Assembly: GCA_045636945.1 (NCBI GenBank)
Contig: JAZTYO010000006.1
Coordinates: 1 to 46,247, forward strand
From: UMGS172 sp045636945
GTDB lineage: Bacteria > Bacillota > Clostridia > Oscillospirales > Acutalibacteraceae
Direction of reading: 5' to 3'
DNA: 46,247 nt
The translations under genes were made by a program, and so were the position numbers. The notes under the pieces are model-generated. The model did no database searches and was not told the origin of the DNA. It worked only from the letters and a program-made list of their open reading frames with translations. Shown here piece after piece: positions 31,969 to 38,836 of this stretch; the stretch's first letter is position 1; each line of letters begins with the position of its first letter.

Positions 31969-32098
31969 GGCTCCCTTGTAAAGGGAGCTGTTGAGCGTTA
32001 GCGAAACTGAGGGATTGTAAATTTGTGTTTTATTAAATTGACAATCCCTCCACCAACCTTGCGGTTGGTCCCCCTCCCTTTATAAGGGAGGCTTTTTT
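31969..32098. repeat. Composite inverted repeat ending in a terminator
   Basis: Nested stems: GGCTCCCTTGTAAAGGGAGC, then AGGGATTGT (32009-32017) with ACAATCCCT (32041-32049), and CCTCCCTTTATAAGGGAGG followed by CTTTTTTAT. The first block is related to the repeat at 25802-25846. The last stem plus U-run probably ends the deacetylase transcript. The rest of this 373-bp gap is AT-rich with a palindrome at 32210-32230 (ATTGTATT/AATACAAT). Confidence 0.75.
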
Positions 32099-32280
32099 AT
32101 GCGGTGGCACACAAACACAATGACTTTGGTTTAATGTGTGTGTTTTCTTGTGTGTGATTTTCTAAGATGAAATATTGCTCCTTCCTTTATTCTCGATTAT
32201 TTCTCCTACATTGTATTATCTAAATACAATATAACTGTGGCATGATTTTTAAATATTGTCAAGAAAAGTCAATTGCTACC

Positions 32281-32309
32281 TTGTTATTAAAATAAAGGTG
32301 TGTTATAAT
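32281..32309 (+). promoter_or_regulatory. Promoter of the AT-rich two-gene cassette
   Basis: TTGTTA (32281-32286) and TATAAT (32304-32309) with a 17-bp spacer, about 30 bp before the zinc-ribbon gene start. Confidence 0.65.
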
Positions 32310-32338
32310 GAAACAAAGGTTTTTAGGAGTTGATAATT

Positions 32339-33004
32339 ATGGCATTAATTAAATGTCCCGAATGTGGCAGAGAAAATGTTTCAAATACAGCAGTTGCTTG
32401 TCCGAGTTGTGGCTATGGAATTAGAGAACATTTTGAAAAAATAGCGAACGAAGACAAAAAAGATAAAATTAAAATTTGCACCAAATGTGGCAAGGTATTT
32501 GGATATCCCTATTCTCCTTCATACATTAATAATGATTGTCTTTCGTGTCACATTCCGATAATAGAAATTGATGTTGATACTGACGAATGGATGAAAGTTC
32601 ATAAGCCTAAAGGTGAAAAGTATAATTATACCACAGAGGAACTGCAACAAAACAACAAAGCAATAAACGAATATAATGCTAAGATATTTGAAAAGTATAT
32701 TGAACCATTAGGACAGTTAGATACTTCACTAATTGAGTATAAACTTCATATGGAAAAATACGGCAGACCTACAGAGGATATAGAAGAAGTTCATCAACAA
32801 ATTAAAGAAAAAGCACTTTGGGAACTTCACGAAGGGCAAAGAAAAAGAGAAGAGGCAGCCAAACCAAAGTGCCCAAATTGCGGCTCAACCGACCTCAAAA
32901 AACTTTCTGCACTTGATAGAAGTGCTTCGGCTTTTATGTGGGGACTCGGCTCAAACAAAATAGGAAAAACCTATCAATGTAATAATTGCAAATCAACATT
33001 TTAA
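32339..33004 (+). CDS. Protein with three zinc ribbons, function unknown
   Basis: 221 residues. Four-Cys clusters are seen at the N-terminus (CPECG...CPSCG, residues 6-25), in the middle (CTKCG near 49 and CLSCH near 70) and at the C-terminus (CPNCGSTDLKKL near 180 and CNNCKSTF at the very end). Between them is a charged helical region (about 95-170) that may form a coiled coil. Zinc ribbons often mediate nucleic-acid or protein binding; no catalytic domain is visible. It is markedly more AT-rich than its neighbours and lies in a segment inserted between two related deacetylase sequences. The ATG follows AGGAG; a TTG 9 bases upstream is less likely. Confidence 0.75.
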   Translation: MALIKCPECGRENVSNTAVACPSCGYGIREHFEKIANEDKKDKIKICTKCGKVFGYPYSPSYINNDCLSCHIPIIEIDVDTDEWMKVHKPKGEKYNYTTEELQQNNKAINEYNAKIFEKYIEPLGQLDTSLIEYKLHMEKYGRPTEDIEEVHQQIKEKALWELHEGQRKREEAAKPKCPNCGSTDLKKLSALDRSASAFMWGLGSNKIGKTYQCNNCKSTF

Positions 33005-33085
33005 AAGAATTATTTACGAGGTGTATTTGATATAGAAACTATAAACATACTAATTAAAATTAATACTAAAGAGAACATTGAAAAA

Positions 33086-33733
33086 TTGCAAAACGGCCAA
33101 CTATATATGAAAAACTTAAAGTATTATAATGACCAAGAGATATTAACTGGTGATAATACTGTTGGAGATAAATATGATGGTTTGTTTCCTATAAATGATT
33201 GTGATTTTGATTTTTATGATTCTGAAACAAAGAAAAGGGCGTTTAGTGTCAATAAAGCAAATGCTGTTTTTGATTTGGGTTATACAATGTGTCCGACATT
33301 TTGTATGTTCTTATTTGATAAACGAAACATAACCGATATTAACCCAAACAGCATAAAATACGAGTTCACTGAAGAACAAAAGAGAAAATTAAAAGGGTTC
33401 GGCACACACGCTCTTGTTATAACCGATACAAACTCTTTTATCAATAGGGTTGAAAATGGATTTATAAATAACAAAATGAGTGTTTATCGTGATACAGTAA
33501 AATATTTCAATGGAAATGAATTAGAACATTTAAAAGATATTCAAAAAGATAATAGGAAAATAGCATTTTGGAAACGAGACATTTATACATACCAACAAGA
33601 ATATAGGTTTTTTGGATACGATTGTAGAGTGGATGACTATTGCAAAATTGATATTGGTAGTTTGCACGATATATCACAAATGGTTGAAATTGACGATTTA
33701 TTTAATATGTATGCTTTATGTAACTTAAAGTAA
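33086..33733 (+). CDS. Hypothetical protein with uncertain start
   Basis: At least 215 residues, soluble, AT-rich, rich in Asn, Lys, Tyr and Asp; I do not recognise the family. It begins with NGQLYMKNLKYYND and has WKRDIYTYQQEYRFFGYD near 172-189, a layout reminiscent of small proteins of mobile or defence-type loci, but that is only an impression. The TTG at 33086 is the first standard start. However, the frame is open back to the stop of the zinc-ribbon gene, and a good ribosome site (GAGGTG, 33018-33023) lies 8 nt before an in-frame ATA at 33032. Translation may start there, or an ATG may have mutated. It is probably cotranscribed with the zinc-ribbon gene. Confidence 0.6.
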   Translation: MQNGQLYMKNLKYYNDQEILTGDNTVGDKYDGLFPINDCDFDFYDSETKKRAFSVNKANAVFDLGYTMCPTFCMFLFDKRNITDINPNSIKYEFTEEQKRKLKGFGTHALVITDTNSFINRVENGFINNKMSVYRDTVKYFNGNELEHLKDIQKDNRKIAFWKRDIYTYQQEYRFFGYDCRVDDYCKIDIGSLHDISQMVEIDDLFNMYALCNLK

Positions 33734-33741
33734 TTATTTAT

Positions 33742-33780
33742 AAACGGAGCTATTAAAAGAAGCTCCGTTTAATTATTTTT
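33742..33780 (+). terminator. Terminator of the AT-rich cassette
   Basis: AAACGGAGCT and AGCTCCGTTT pair over a 9-base loop, followed by AATTATTTTT. Confidence 0.8.
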
Positions 33781-33803
33781 AGTATATTACTTTTGTTTCG
33801 TAT

Positions 33804-34046
33804 GTTGACAGTCTTGACTGGAAAGATACCGCGACGGTTGAGAGCATTGTCACAAGGGTCACAGGCAAGGTCAAACCGGGCAGCATCGTGCTTTTTCACA
33901 ACGATGCCGACCACACACCCGAAGCCTTGCCGATAATCCTCGAAAAACTGACCGCCGACGGCTACACCTTCGTCAAAGCCGCCGATTTGATTTACAACGA
34001 TAACTACGAAATCCTCCACGACGGAACGCAAAGGAAGCTTTCGTAA
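33804..34046 (+). pseudogene. Truncated second polysaccharide deacetylase (C-terminal 80 codons)
   Basis: The sequence is almost identical to 31723-31965 for the first 110 bases and stays very similar to about 33998, encoding DSLDWKDTATVES, IVLFHND and LTADGYTFVKAADLIY. It then ends differently, with NDNYEILHDGTQRKLS. There is no start codon or N-terminal part. It is the remnant of a tandem paralogue whose 5' portion was replaced by, or lost during arrival of, the AT-rich cassette. Confidence 0.88.
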
Positions 34047-34096
34047 GGGCGATTCACGAATTGCCTGTAATCCCTAAAATTCAGTTACCTAATCGT

Positions 34097-34125
34097 CTGT
34101 AGTGACTGACGTCCTCGGCAGTCCG
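34097..34125. repeat. Short GTAGGGACCG-family repeat, diverged copy
   Basis: TGTAGTGACTGACGTCCTCG then GCAGTCCG is a diverged copy of the repeat at 5909 and 1321. It lies between the deacetylase remnant and the tsf terminator; I see no gene in 34047-34186. Confidence 0.55.
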
Positions 34126-34186
34126 TTGAATTAACAAAAAGCGTTCTTTTGTATGCATTACCATAGAAGATGGCAACAAAACAACA

Positions 34187-34220
34187 AAAACCTCACGCAG
34201 TCGAAACTACGTGAGGTTTT
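34187..34220. terminator. Terminator of the rpsB-tsf operon
   Basis: AAAACCTCACG and CGTGAGGTTTT form an 11-bp stem with a 12-base loop and T tracts on both strands, just beyond the tsf stop. Confidence 0.88.
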
Positions 34221-34248
34221 ACTTTTAAACTATATTCGGTAACTTAAA

Positions 34249-35160
34249 TTACTTTGCCATTGCTGCAACTTCGGAAGCGAAATCATCAACGCGCTTCTCG
34301 ATGCCTTCGCCCTTCTCATAACGAACGAAATCAACAAGAGCGATGTTGCCACCAAGCTCCTTAGCGGTGTTAGCAACATACTTGCCAACTGCAATGTCAT
34401 CCATAATGAAGGTCTGCTCAACAAGAGTGTTCTCTTTGTAGTACTTGCCGATTTTACCCTCAACAATCTTAGCCAAAACCTGGTCAGGCTTGCCTGCCAT
34501 CTTGGGGTCTTCCTTCATCTGAGCAACCATGATTGCCTTTTCCTTCTCGATAACCTCTTGGGGAACAGAAGCGGGATCGAGGTAAGCAGGGTTCATAGCT
34601 GCGATCTGCATAGCAACGTTCTTACCCATAGCGAGAACTGCTGCGGTATCAGCGATATCGGAATCGATCTTAACCATAACACCGATCTTACCACCCATGT
34701 GAACATAGGTAGCAACAGTGCCCTCGTAACGAACGAAGCGGCGGATCTGCATATTCTCACGGAACTTCAGGAATACATCCTGCTTGAGCTCGTCAACGGT
34801 CTTGCCGGACTCATCATCCTTAGCAGCAAGAAGAGCGTCAACATCAGCGGGGTTAGTCTTTGCAACAACCTCTGCAACCTTAACTGCAAAAGCCTTGAAC
34901 TCATCGTTGGAAGCAACGAAGTCGGTCTCGGAGTTTACTTCAACAACTGCGCTGGCACCGTTAGCAGTAGCAACAGCAACAGTACCCTCAGCAGCGATAC
35001 GGCTTGCCTTCTTAGCCTGAGAAGCAAGTCCCTTTTCTCTGAGGTAATCAACAGCGGCGTCCATATTGCCGTCGCACTCGGTAAGAGCCTTCTTACAATC
35101 CATCATTCCGCAACCGGTCTTCTCACGAAGAGCCTGTACGTCTTTAGCTGTGAATGCCAT
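34249..35160 (-). CDS. tsf: Elongation factor Ts
   Basis: Guanine-nucleotide exchange factor that recycles EF-Tu-GDP. 303 residues from the chosen start. The N-terminal UBA-like domain reads MAFTAKDVQALREKTGCGMMDCKKALTE, and the core has VEVNSETDFVASNDEF near 70-85 with the TDF motif that contacts EF-Tu, followed by ALLVGKNVAMQIAAMNP-like sequence (VLAMGKNVAMQIAAM). The second half has VLAKIVEGKIGKYYKENTLVEQ. The ATG has GGAGG 8 nt upstream; a Met 54 bases earlier gives non-family residues. It follows rpsB by 78 bp, the standard bacterial pair, with no terminator between. Confidence 0.97.
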   Translation of the reverse strand: MAFTAKDVQALREKTGCGMMDCKKALTECDGNMDAAVDYLREKGLASQAKKASRIAAEGTVAVATANGASAVVEVNSETDFVASNDEFKAFAVKVAEVVAKTNPADVDALLAAKDDESGKTVDELKQDVFLKFRENMQIRRFVRYEGTVATYVHMGGKIGVMVKIDSDIADTAAVLAMGKNVAMQIAAMNPAYLDPASVPQEVIEKEKAIMVAQMKEDPKMAGKPDQVLAKIVEGKIGKYYKENTLVEQTFIMDDIAVGKYVANTAKELGGNIALVDFVRYEKGEGIEKRVDDFASEVAAMAK

Positions 35161-35238
35161 TTTACATTCCTCCAAATTAATATTTTTCAAAAAAGCCGGT
35201 AAACGGATTTCCATTACCGGCTTAAAATTTACTGAAAA

Positions 35239-35976
35239 TTATTCAGCGGTCTCCTCTGCAACAGCTTCCTCAGCCTCTGCGGGAGCAACCTGCTCACCCT
35301 GTCTTGCTTCGATAACTGCAGCAGCGATGGTAGAAGCGATAAGCTTTACTGCGCGGATAGCGTCATCGTTACCGGGGATAACTGCATCGATCTCATCGGG
35401 ATCACAGTTTGTGTCAACGATAGCAATAATGGGAATACCAAGCTTCTTAGCTTCCTGAACAGCGATTCTCTCCTTGCGGGGGTCAACGATGAAGAGTGCG
35501 CCGGGGATCTTCTGCATATCCTTGATACCGCCAAGGAACTTCTCAAGCTTCTCAATCTCGAGTTCAAGACCGATAACTTCCTTCTTGGGGAGAAGATCGA
35601 AGGTGCCGTCTTCCTTCATCTTGTTGAGCTGGTCAAGACGTGCGATTCTGGTACGGATGGTACGGAAGTTAGTAAGCATACCGCCAAGCCAACGTGCGTT
35701 AACGTAAGGCATGTTGCAGTTGATAGCCTCCTCCTTAACGGAATCCTGAGCCTGCTTCTTGGTGCCTACGAATAGGATATCCTTGCCTTCTGCTGCGATG
35801 TCGCGAGCGAAGAGATATGCCTCGTTGAGCTTCTTAACGGTCTTCTGCAGGTCGATGATGTAGATACCGTTACGCTCGGTGAAAATGTACTCAGCCATTT
35901 TCGGGTTCCAGCGGCGGGTCTGATGTCCAAAATGAACACCGGCCTCGAGCAGCTGTTTCATTGATACTACTGCCAT
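35239..35976 (-). CDS. rpsB: 30S ribosomal protein S2
   Basis: Structural protein of the small subunit. 245 residues: MKQLLEAGVHFGHQTRRWNPKMAEYIFTERNGIYIIDLQKT is the diagnostic N-terminus, with FVGTKKQAQ, NARWLGGMLTNF, a coiled-coil insertion (about 115-150) and GIPIIAIVDTNCDPD near 187-201. The C-terminal tail is acidic and Ala/Glu-rich. GGAGG precedes the ATG. The first gene of rpsB-tsf, behind a 130-nt leader with possible alternative pairings. Confidence 0.98.
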   Translation of the reverse strand: MAVVSMKQLLEAGVHFGHQTRRWNPKMAEYIFTERNGIYIIDLQKTVKKLNEAYLFARDIAAEGKDILFVGTKKQAQDSVKEEAINCNMPYVNARWLGGMLTNFRTIRTRIARLDQLNKMKEDGTFDLLPKKEVIGLELEIEKLEKFLGGIKDMQKIPGALFIVDPRKERIAVQEAKKLGIPIIAIVDTNCDPDEIDAVIPGNDDAIRAVKLIASTIAAAVIEARQGEQVAPAEAEEAVAEETAE

Positions 35977-36106
35977 AATTTTTCCTCCTTCGGTTATACC
36001 GCCGTATCCGTTTTAATTGACGGCTTTTCTGAACTTTGCAGACACCGTTTCGTCACTACACGGATACGTGTGAATTTTGTAACTCAAAGTTTGGCATACT
36101 CTGAGC
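35977..36106 (-). promoter_or_regulatory. 5' leader of rpsB with competing stems
   Basis: The leader RNA can form a local hairpin CACG-TATC-CGTG (36059-36070). The same CGTATCCG (36061-36068) is also complementary to CGGATACG (36003-36010) just upstream of the ribosome site. The two pairings exclude each other, as expected of an autoregulatory ribosomal-protein leader. Confidence 0.4.
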
Positions 36107-36112
36107 CGTGAT

Positions 36113-36141
36113 ATTATAACACAAAGCTTTTCATAATGCAA
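36113..36141 (-). promoter_or_regulatory. SigA promoter of rpsB-tsf
   Basis: On the minus strand TTGCAT (36136-36141) and TATAAT (36113-36118) with 17-bp spacing. Confidence 0.8.
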
Positions 36142-36177
36142 GTGTTTTTTATAACTTTTTGAAAAAAGTCCTTCGTA

Positions 36178-37176
36178 TTAACTTTTATAAATCCCAACCA
36201 GCTTTTCAGCGTTTTCAATAACGCTTTGTTTGAGAGATTCAGGCGACAAAACCTTTATATCACCGCCAAACTGCATAAGCCAACCGACAAGGCCGTCACT
36301 GATAAGCGCCTCTGTGGTAAAGCGGAAGGTATCGTCCCCGTTAAGGTGGCGGATAAAGATTCCATCCGAGAATTTATCGGTTATCTGCTGAAGTAGTTTT
36401 ACGTCACACTCAAGGTCGATACGGCACTTCTCACCGCCGAACATATTGAAAACTTTTCTTGAATAATCGGCTGTATCAAACCTCTGACTGTACTCCGAAA
36501 CCTCGGAAAAATGTCGGCATTTTTCCGAAGTCACCGTCACCTCAGCAATACGGTCGACCCTCAAATGGGTCAGATTTTCATACTTTTGGTTATTGCCGAT
36601 GAGGTAATAGTGGTCAGCCTCCCATAAAAGTGCATACGGATTTATCACCATATCTTTCTGAGTAGAGACAAGCTGAGTTCCTTTTAACTGATTTTTAGTG
36701 TATTTTATCTTAACTTTTAATTGCTTGGTTATAGCTGTATTTAAAAGGTCAATATTTTTGTAAACATCCTCGTTTCCGCTTTTGGAACGGTTTTCGATGC
36801 AGATACGGTTTTTGAGTTCGTCTGCCTGATGACTGCTTACAAGTCCCTGCAATTTTTCAACAAGTTGACGTGATTTTACCTTAGGAATAAAGCCTGCCGA
36901 CTGAACGGCGTCGATAAGCAGACTTATTTCGGGCATTTCAAAACCGCCATCGGCAATATAATAACCTCTCTTAGGTGTTCCCGTTTTGACCACGTCAAAG
37001 CCTGCATCCTGCAAGGCCTCCATATCCTTGTAGATAGCCTTGCGTTCAGCCTCGATATCGTATTTTGAAAGTTCTTCAATAATCTCGGTTGCCGAAATGG
37101 GATGGTCCTTGTCACTTTCGGCTTTGAGTATCTCCAAAACCTTAAGCAAACGCAATCTTGAATTTTCGGTTCTCAT
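36178..37176 (-). CDS. WYL-domain transcriptional regulator
   Basis: 332 residues. An N-terminal winged HTH (about 1-75: ENSRLRLLKVLEIL, ISATEIIEEL, ERKAIYKDMEALQDAGFDV) is followed by a WYL domain near 180-215 (VINPYALLWEADHYYLIGNN, LTHLRVDRIAEV) and a C-terminal WCX-like domain (about 245-332). WYL regulators bind ligands that may include nucleic acids and often control DNA-repair or defence genes. It is last of four overlapping genes (comEC, holA, rnmV), overlapping rnmV by 4 bases, which links its translation to DNA/RNA-processing proteins. Targets cannot be told. Confidence 0.88.
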   Translation of the reverse strand: MRTENSRLRLLKVLEILKAESDKDHPISATEIIEELSKYDIEAERKAIYKDMEALQDAGFDVVKTGTPKRGYYIADGGFEMPEISLLIDAVQSAGFIPKVKSRQLVEKLQGLVSSHQADELKNRICIENRSKSGNEDVYKNIDLLNTAITKQLKVKIKYTKNQLKGTQLVSTQKDMVINPYALLWEADHYYLIGNNQKYENLTHLRVDRIAEVTVTSEKCRHFSEVSEYSQRFDTADYSRKVFNMFGGEKCRIDLECDVKLLQQITDKFSDGIFIRHLNGDDTFRFTTEALISDGLVGWLMQFGGDIKVLSPESLKQSVIENAEKLVGIYKS

Positions 37177-37769
37177 TTTGACTCCTCCGTTTCAAACAGC
37201 TCGAACAGTTTTTCTCTCGAATAAAGCGAGTTTAACGCACTGAGCAGTTGGTTGGTCGACATTCCCGTCGGCAACCGTAATTTTTTGCACAGCTCGGCTC
37301 TTTTCTGCCTGGAATCGGTGCCACCCGACAGTCCGAGCTCAAACAAATCGGTGTGTGTGATTTTTTCAAGATTTTCCTTGGGTGCGGTTCCGTCAAGGCT
37401 GACTCCTGCTTTTCTGAGAGACTCTACGATGACCTGCTCGGAAAGTCCCTCAACACCGAGCAAGCCCTGTGCCGAAGCCTCAGACTTGCGCTTTTCCTTG
37501 CCCTTTATTTCGGGTACAAAAACGTTGGTGATATATCGGGGGTTTATAACACTTGTCAGATGCCCTCTTATAAGGAAGCCTGACGAATCGCTGTCGGTAA
37601 GGATTATAAGTCCTCTTTGCTCGGCAATTTTACGGAGCATTTCGGTCTTTTGACGGTTTTTGAATATTGCAAAGCCGTCGGTCGTGAATATTTCGGCATC
37701 TATGAAATTTTTAAGCTTGATTTTATCGTATTTACCCTCGACAATGACGGCTTGTTTCAGATGTATCAT
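37173..37769 (-). CDS. rnmV: Ribonuclease M5-like toprim protein
   Basis: 198 residues. The toprim domain has AVIVEGKYDKIKLKNF near 7-22 (catalytic Glu), LIILTDSDSSGFLIRG near 54-69 (DxD motif), and a C-terminal DUF4093 part with LSGGTDSRQKRAELCKKLRLPTGMS near 143-165. RNase M5 matures the 3' and 5' ends of 5S rRNA precursors with ribosomal protein L18. It overlaps holA by 4 bases and the WYL gene by 4. In Bacillus rnmV neighbours ksgA rather than holA, so this is a lineage-specific arrangement. Confidence 0.83.
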   Translation of the reverse strand: MIHLKQAVIVEGKYDKIKLKNFIDAEIFTTDGFAIFKNRQKTEMLRKIAEQRGLIILTDSDSSGFLIRGHLTSVINPRYITNVFVPEIKGKEKRKSEASAQGLLGVEGLSEQVIVESLRKAGVSLDGTAPKENLEKITHTDLFELGLSGGTDSRQKRAELCKKLRLPTGMSTNQLLSALNSLYSREKLFELFETEESK

Positions 37770-38836
37770 TGCTTTTTACCCTGTGCGATAACAACCAGCT
37801 CAACCAAGGCCTTTTCCAAAGCCGTTCGTCCGTCTACTCTCGAGCCTTTTACCACCTCGTCACAACGGGAGAGGCATTTCAGCGACTCGGTTATCTGTTG
37901 CTCTGAGAATTTTCGCATATTCCTTTCGGCATCATTAAGTCGGAAAGCAAGATTCCCATAGCCAAACTCCTTGGCTATTGTTTCTGTCCTTTCACCCTTT
38001 GACCTTGCGGCAAAGCAACGGTATATATCAACATAGGCCGATGACAAAAACGTGAGAATATATGCTGCATCGGTGTTCATATAAAAGAGGTCGTCCAACA
38101 ACTTTAACGCACCCTGCAAATCGCCTTTCAGTACTGCTTTGGATACGTTATAAACACTGGCCTCAACCGACCTTGAGCAAATCTTGTCTACATCTTCGCG
38201 AGTGATGTTTCCGTCTTCGGCAACGTAAAGGCAAAGTTTTTCAAGCTCGTTTATGAGTGTTCCAAGGTCATCCGAGCACATTTCAATCATATACCGTGCC
38301 GTGGTTGCATCCATACGGCGCTTTCTTCTTGCTGCACCCGATTGGAGCATCTTCATTATTTCGCCTTCGGTCTTTCTTCCGAGATAACAGACCTCACCAC
38401 CTGCTTCACGTACAGCCTTCATCAGCTTTTGGAACTTTGCATCGGGCTTCTTTTGGTTTATCTCAATCGTTTCAAACCAAAGGACAAAAACCGTTGTGGC
38501 AGGCATATCGGCTATCATAGACAAAAGTTTTTCGGTTTCGGCTGACGGTGCTTTATCAAACGGATAATCGCATAAGGTTACAATTTTACGGTCGGTCATC
38601 ATAGGGAAGCTCTGCACCGCATCATAGACCTCTTGAATAGGCGTTTTACCGTCAAAACGGCTGATGTTGAAGTCCTCAAAATTCGTAACGGCAGTTTTGA
38701 CCGTCTTTTCAACATAGGTCTTAATGAGATAATGCTCCTCACCGAATATCATATAGCACGGTGCAAAATTGCCCGATTTTATGTGCAGCTTCAGCTCGTT
38801 TTCGGTGAGATACTGCTGTTTAGTTTTGTCCTGCAT
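37766..38836 (-). CDS. holA: DNA polymerase III subunit delta
   Basis: Clamp-loader subunit that opens the beta clamp. 356 residues. N-terminal ATPase-like domain without functional Walker motifs (CYMIFGEEHYLIKTYVEKTV near 27-46, FPMMTDRKIVTLCDYPF near 77-93), a middle helical domain (ARYMIEMCSDDLGTLINELEKLCLY near 180-204, ITREDVDKICSRSVEASVYNVSKAV), and a C-terminal collar domain (EQQITESLKCLSRCDEVVKGSR). Length fits Firmicute HolA. It overlaps the comEC stop by 17 bases, and comEC-holA is a common bacterial pair. Confidence 0.92.
   Translation of the reverse strand: MQDKTKQQYLTENELKLHIKSGNFAPCYMIFGEEHYLIKTYVEKTVKTAVTNFEDFNISRFDGKTPIQEVYDAVQSFPMMTDRKIVTLCDYPFDKAPSAETEKLLSMIADMPATTVFVLWFETIEINQKKPDAKFQKLMKAVREAGGEVCYLGRKTEGEIMKMLQSGAARRKRRMDATTARYMIEMCSDDLGTLINELEKLCLYVAEDGNITREDVDKICSRSVEASVYNVSKAVLKGDLQGALKLLDDLFYMNTDAAYILTFLSSAYVDIYRCFAARSKGERTETIAKEFGYGNLAFRLNDAERNMRKFSEQQITESLKCLSRCDEVVKGSRVDGRTALEKALVELVVIAQGKKQ

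Noticed and set aside
32339..33733. Zinc-ribbon gene and the next frame as one gene broken by a stop
   Set aside because: They are in the same frame, but the first ends in a natural zinc-ribbon terminus (CNNCKSTF) and a separate ribosome site follows, so two genes are more likely.
33753..34031. Minus-strand frame across the deacetylase remnant
   Set aside because: It is the shadow of the duplicated deacetylase sequence; the same antisense frame exists at the intact copy.
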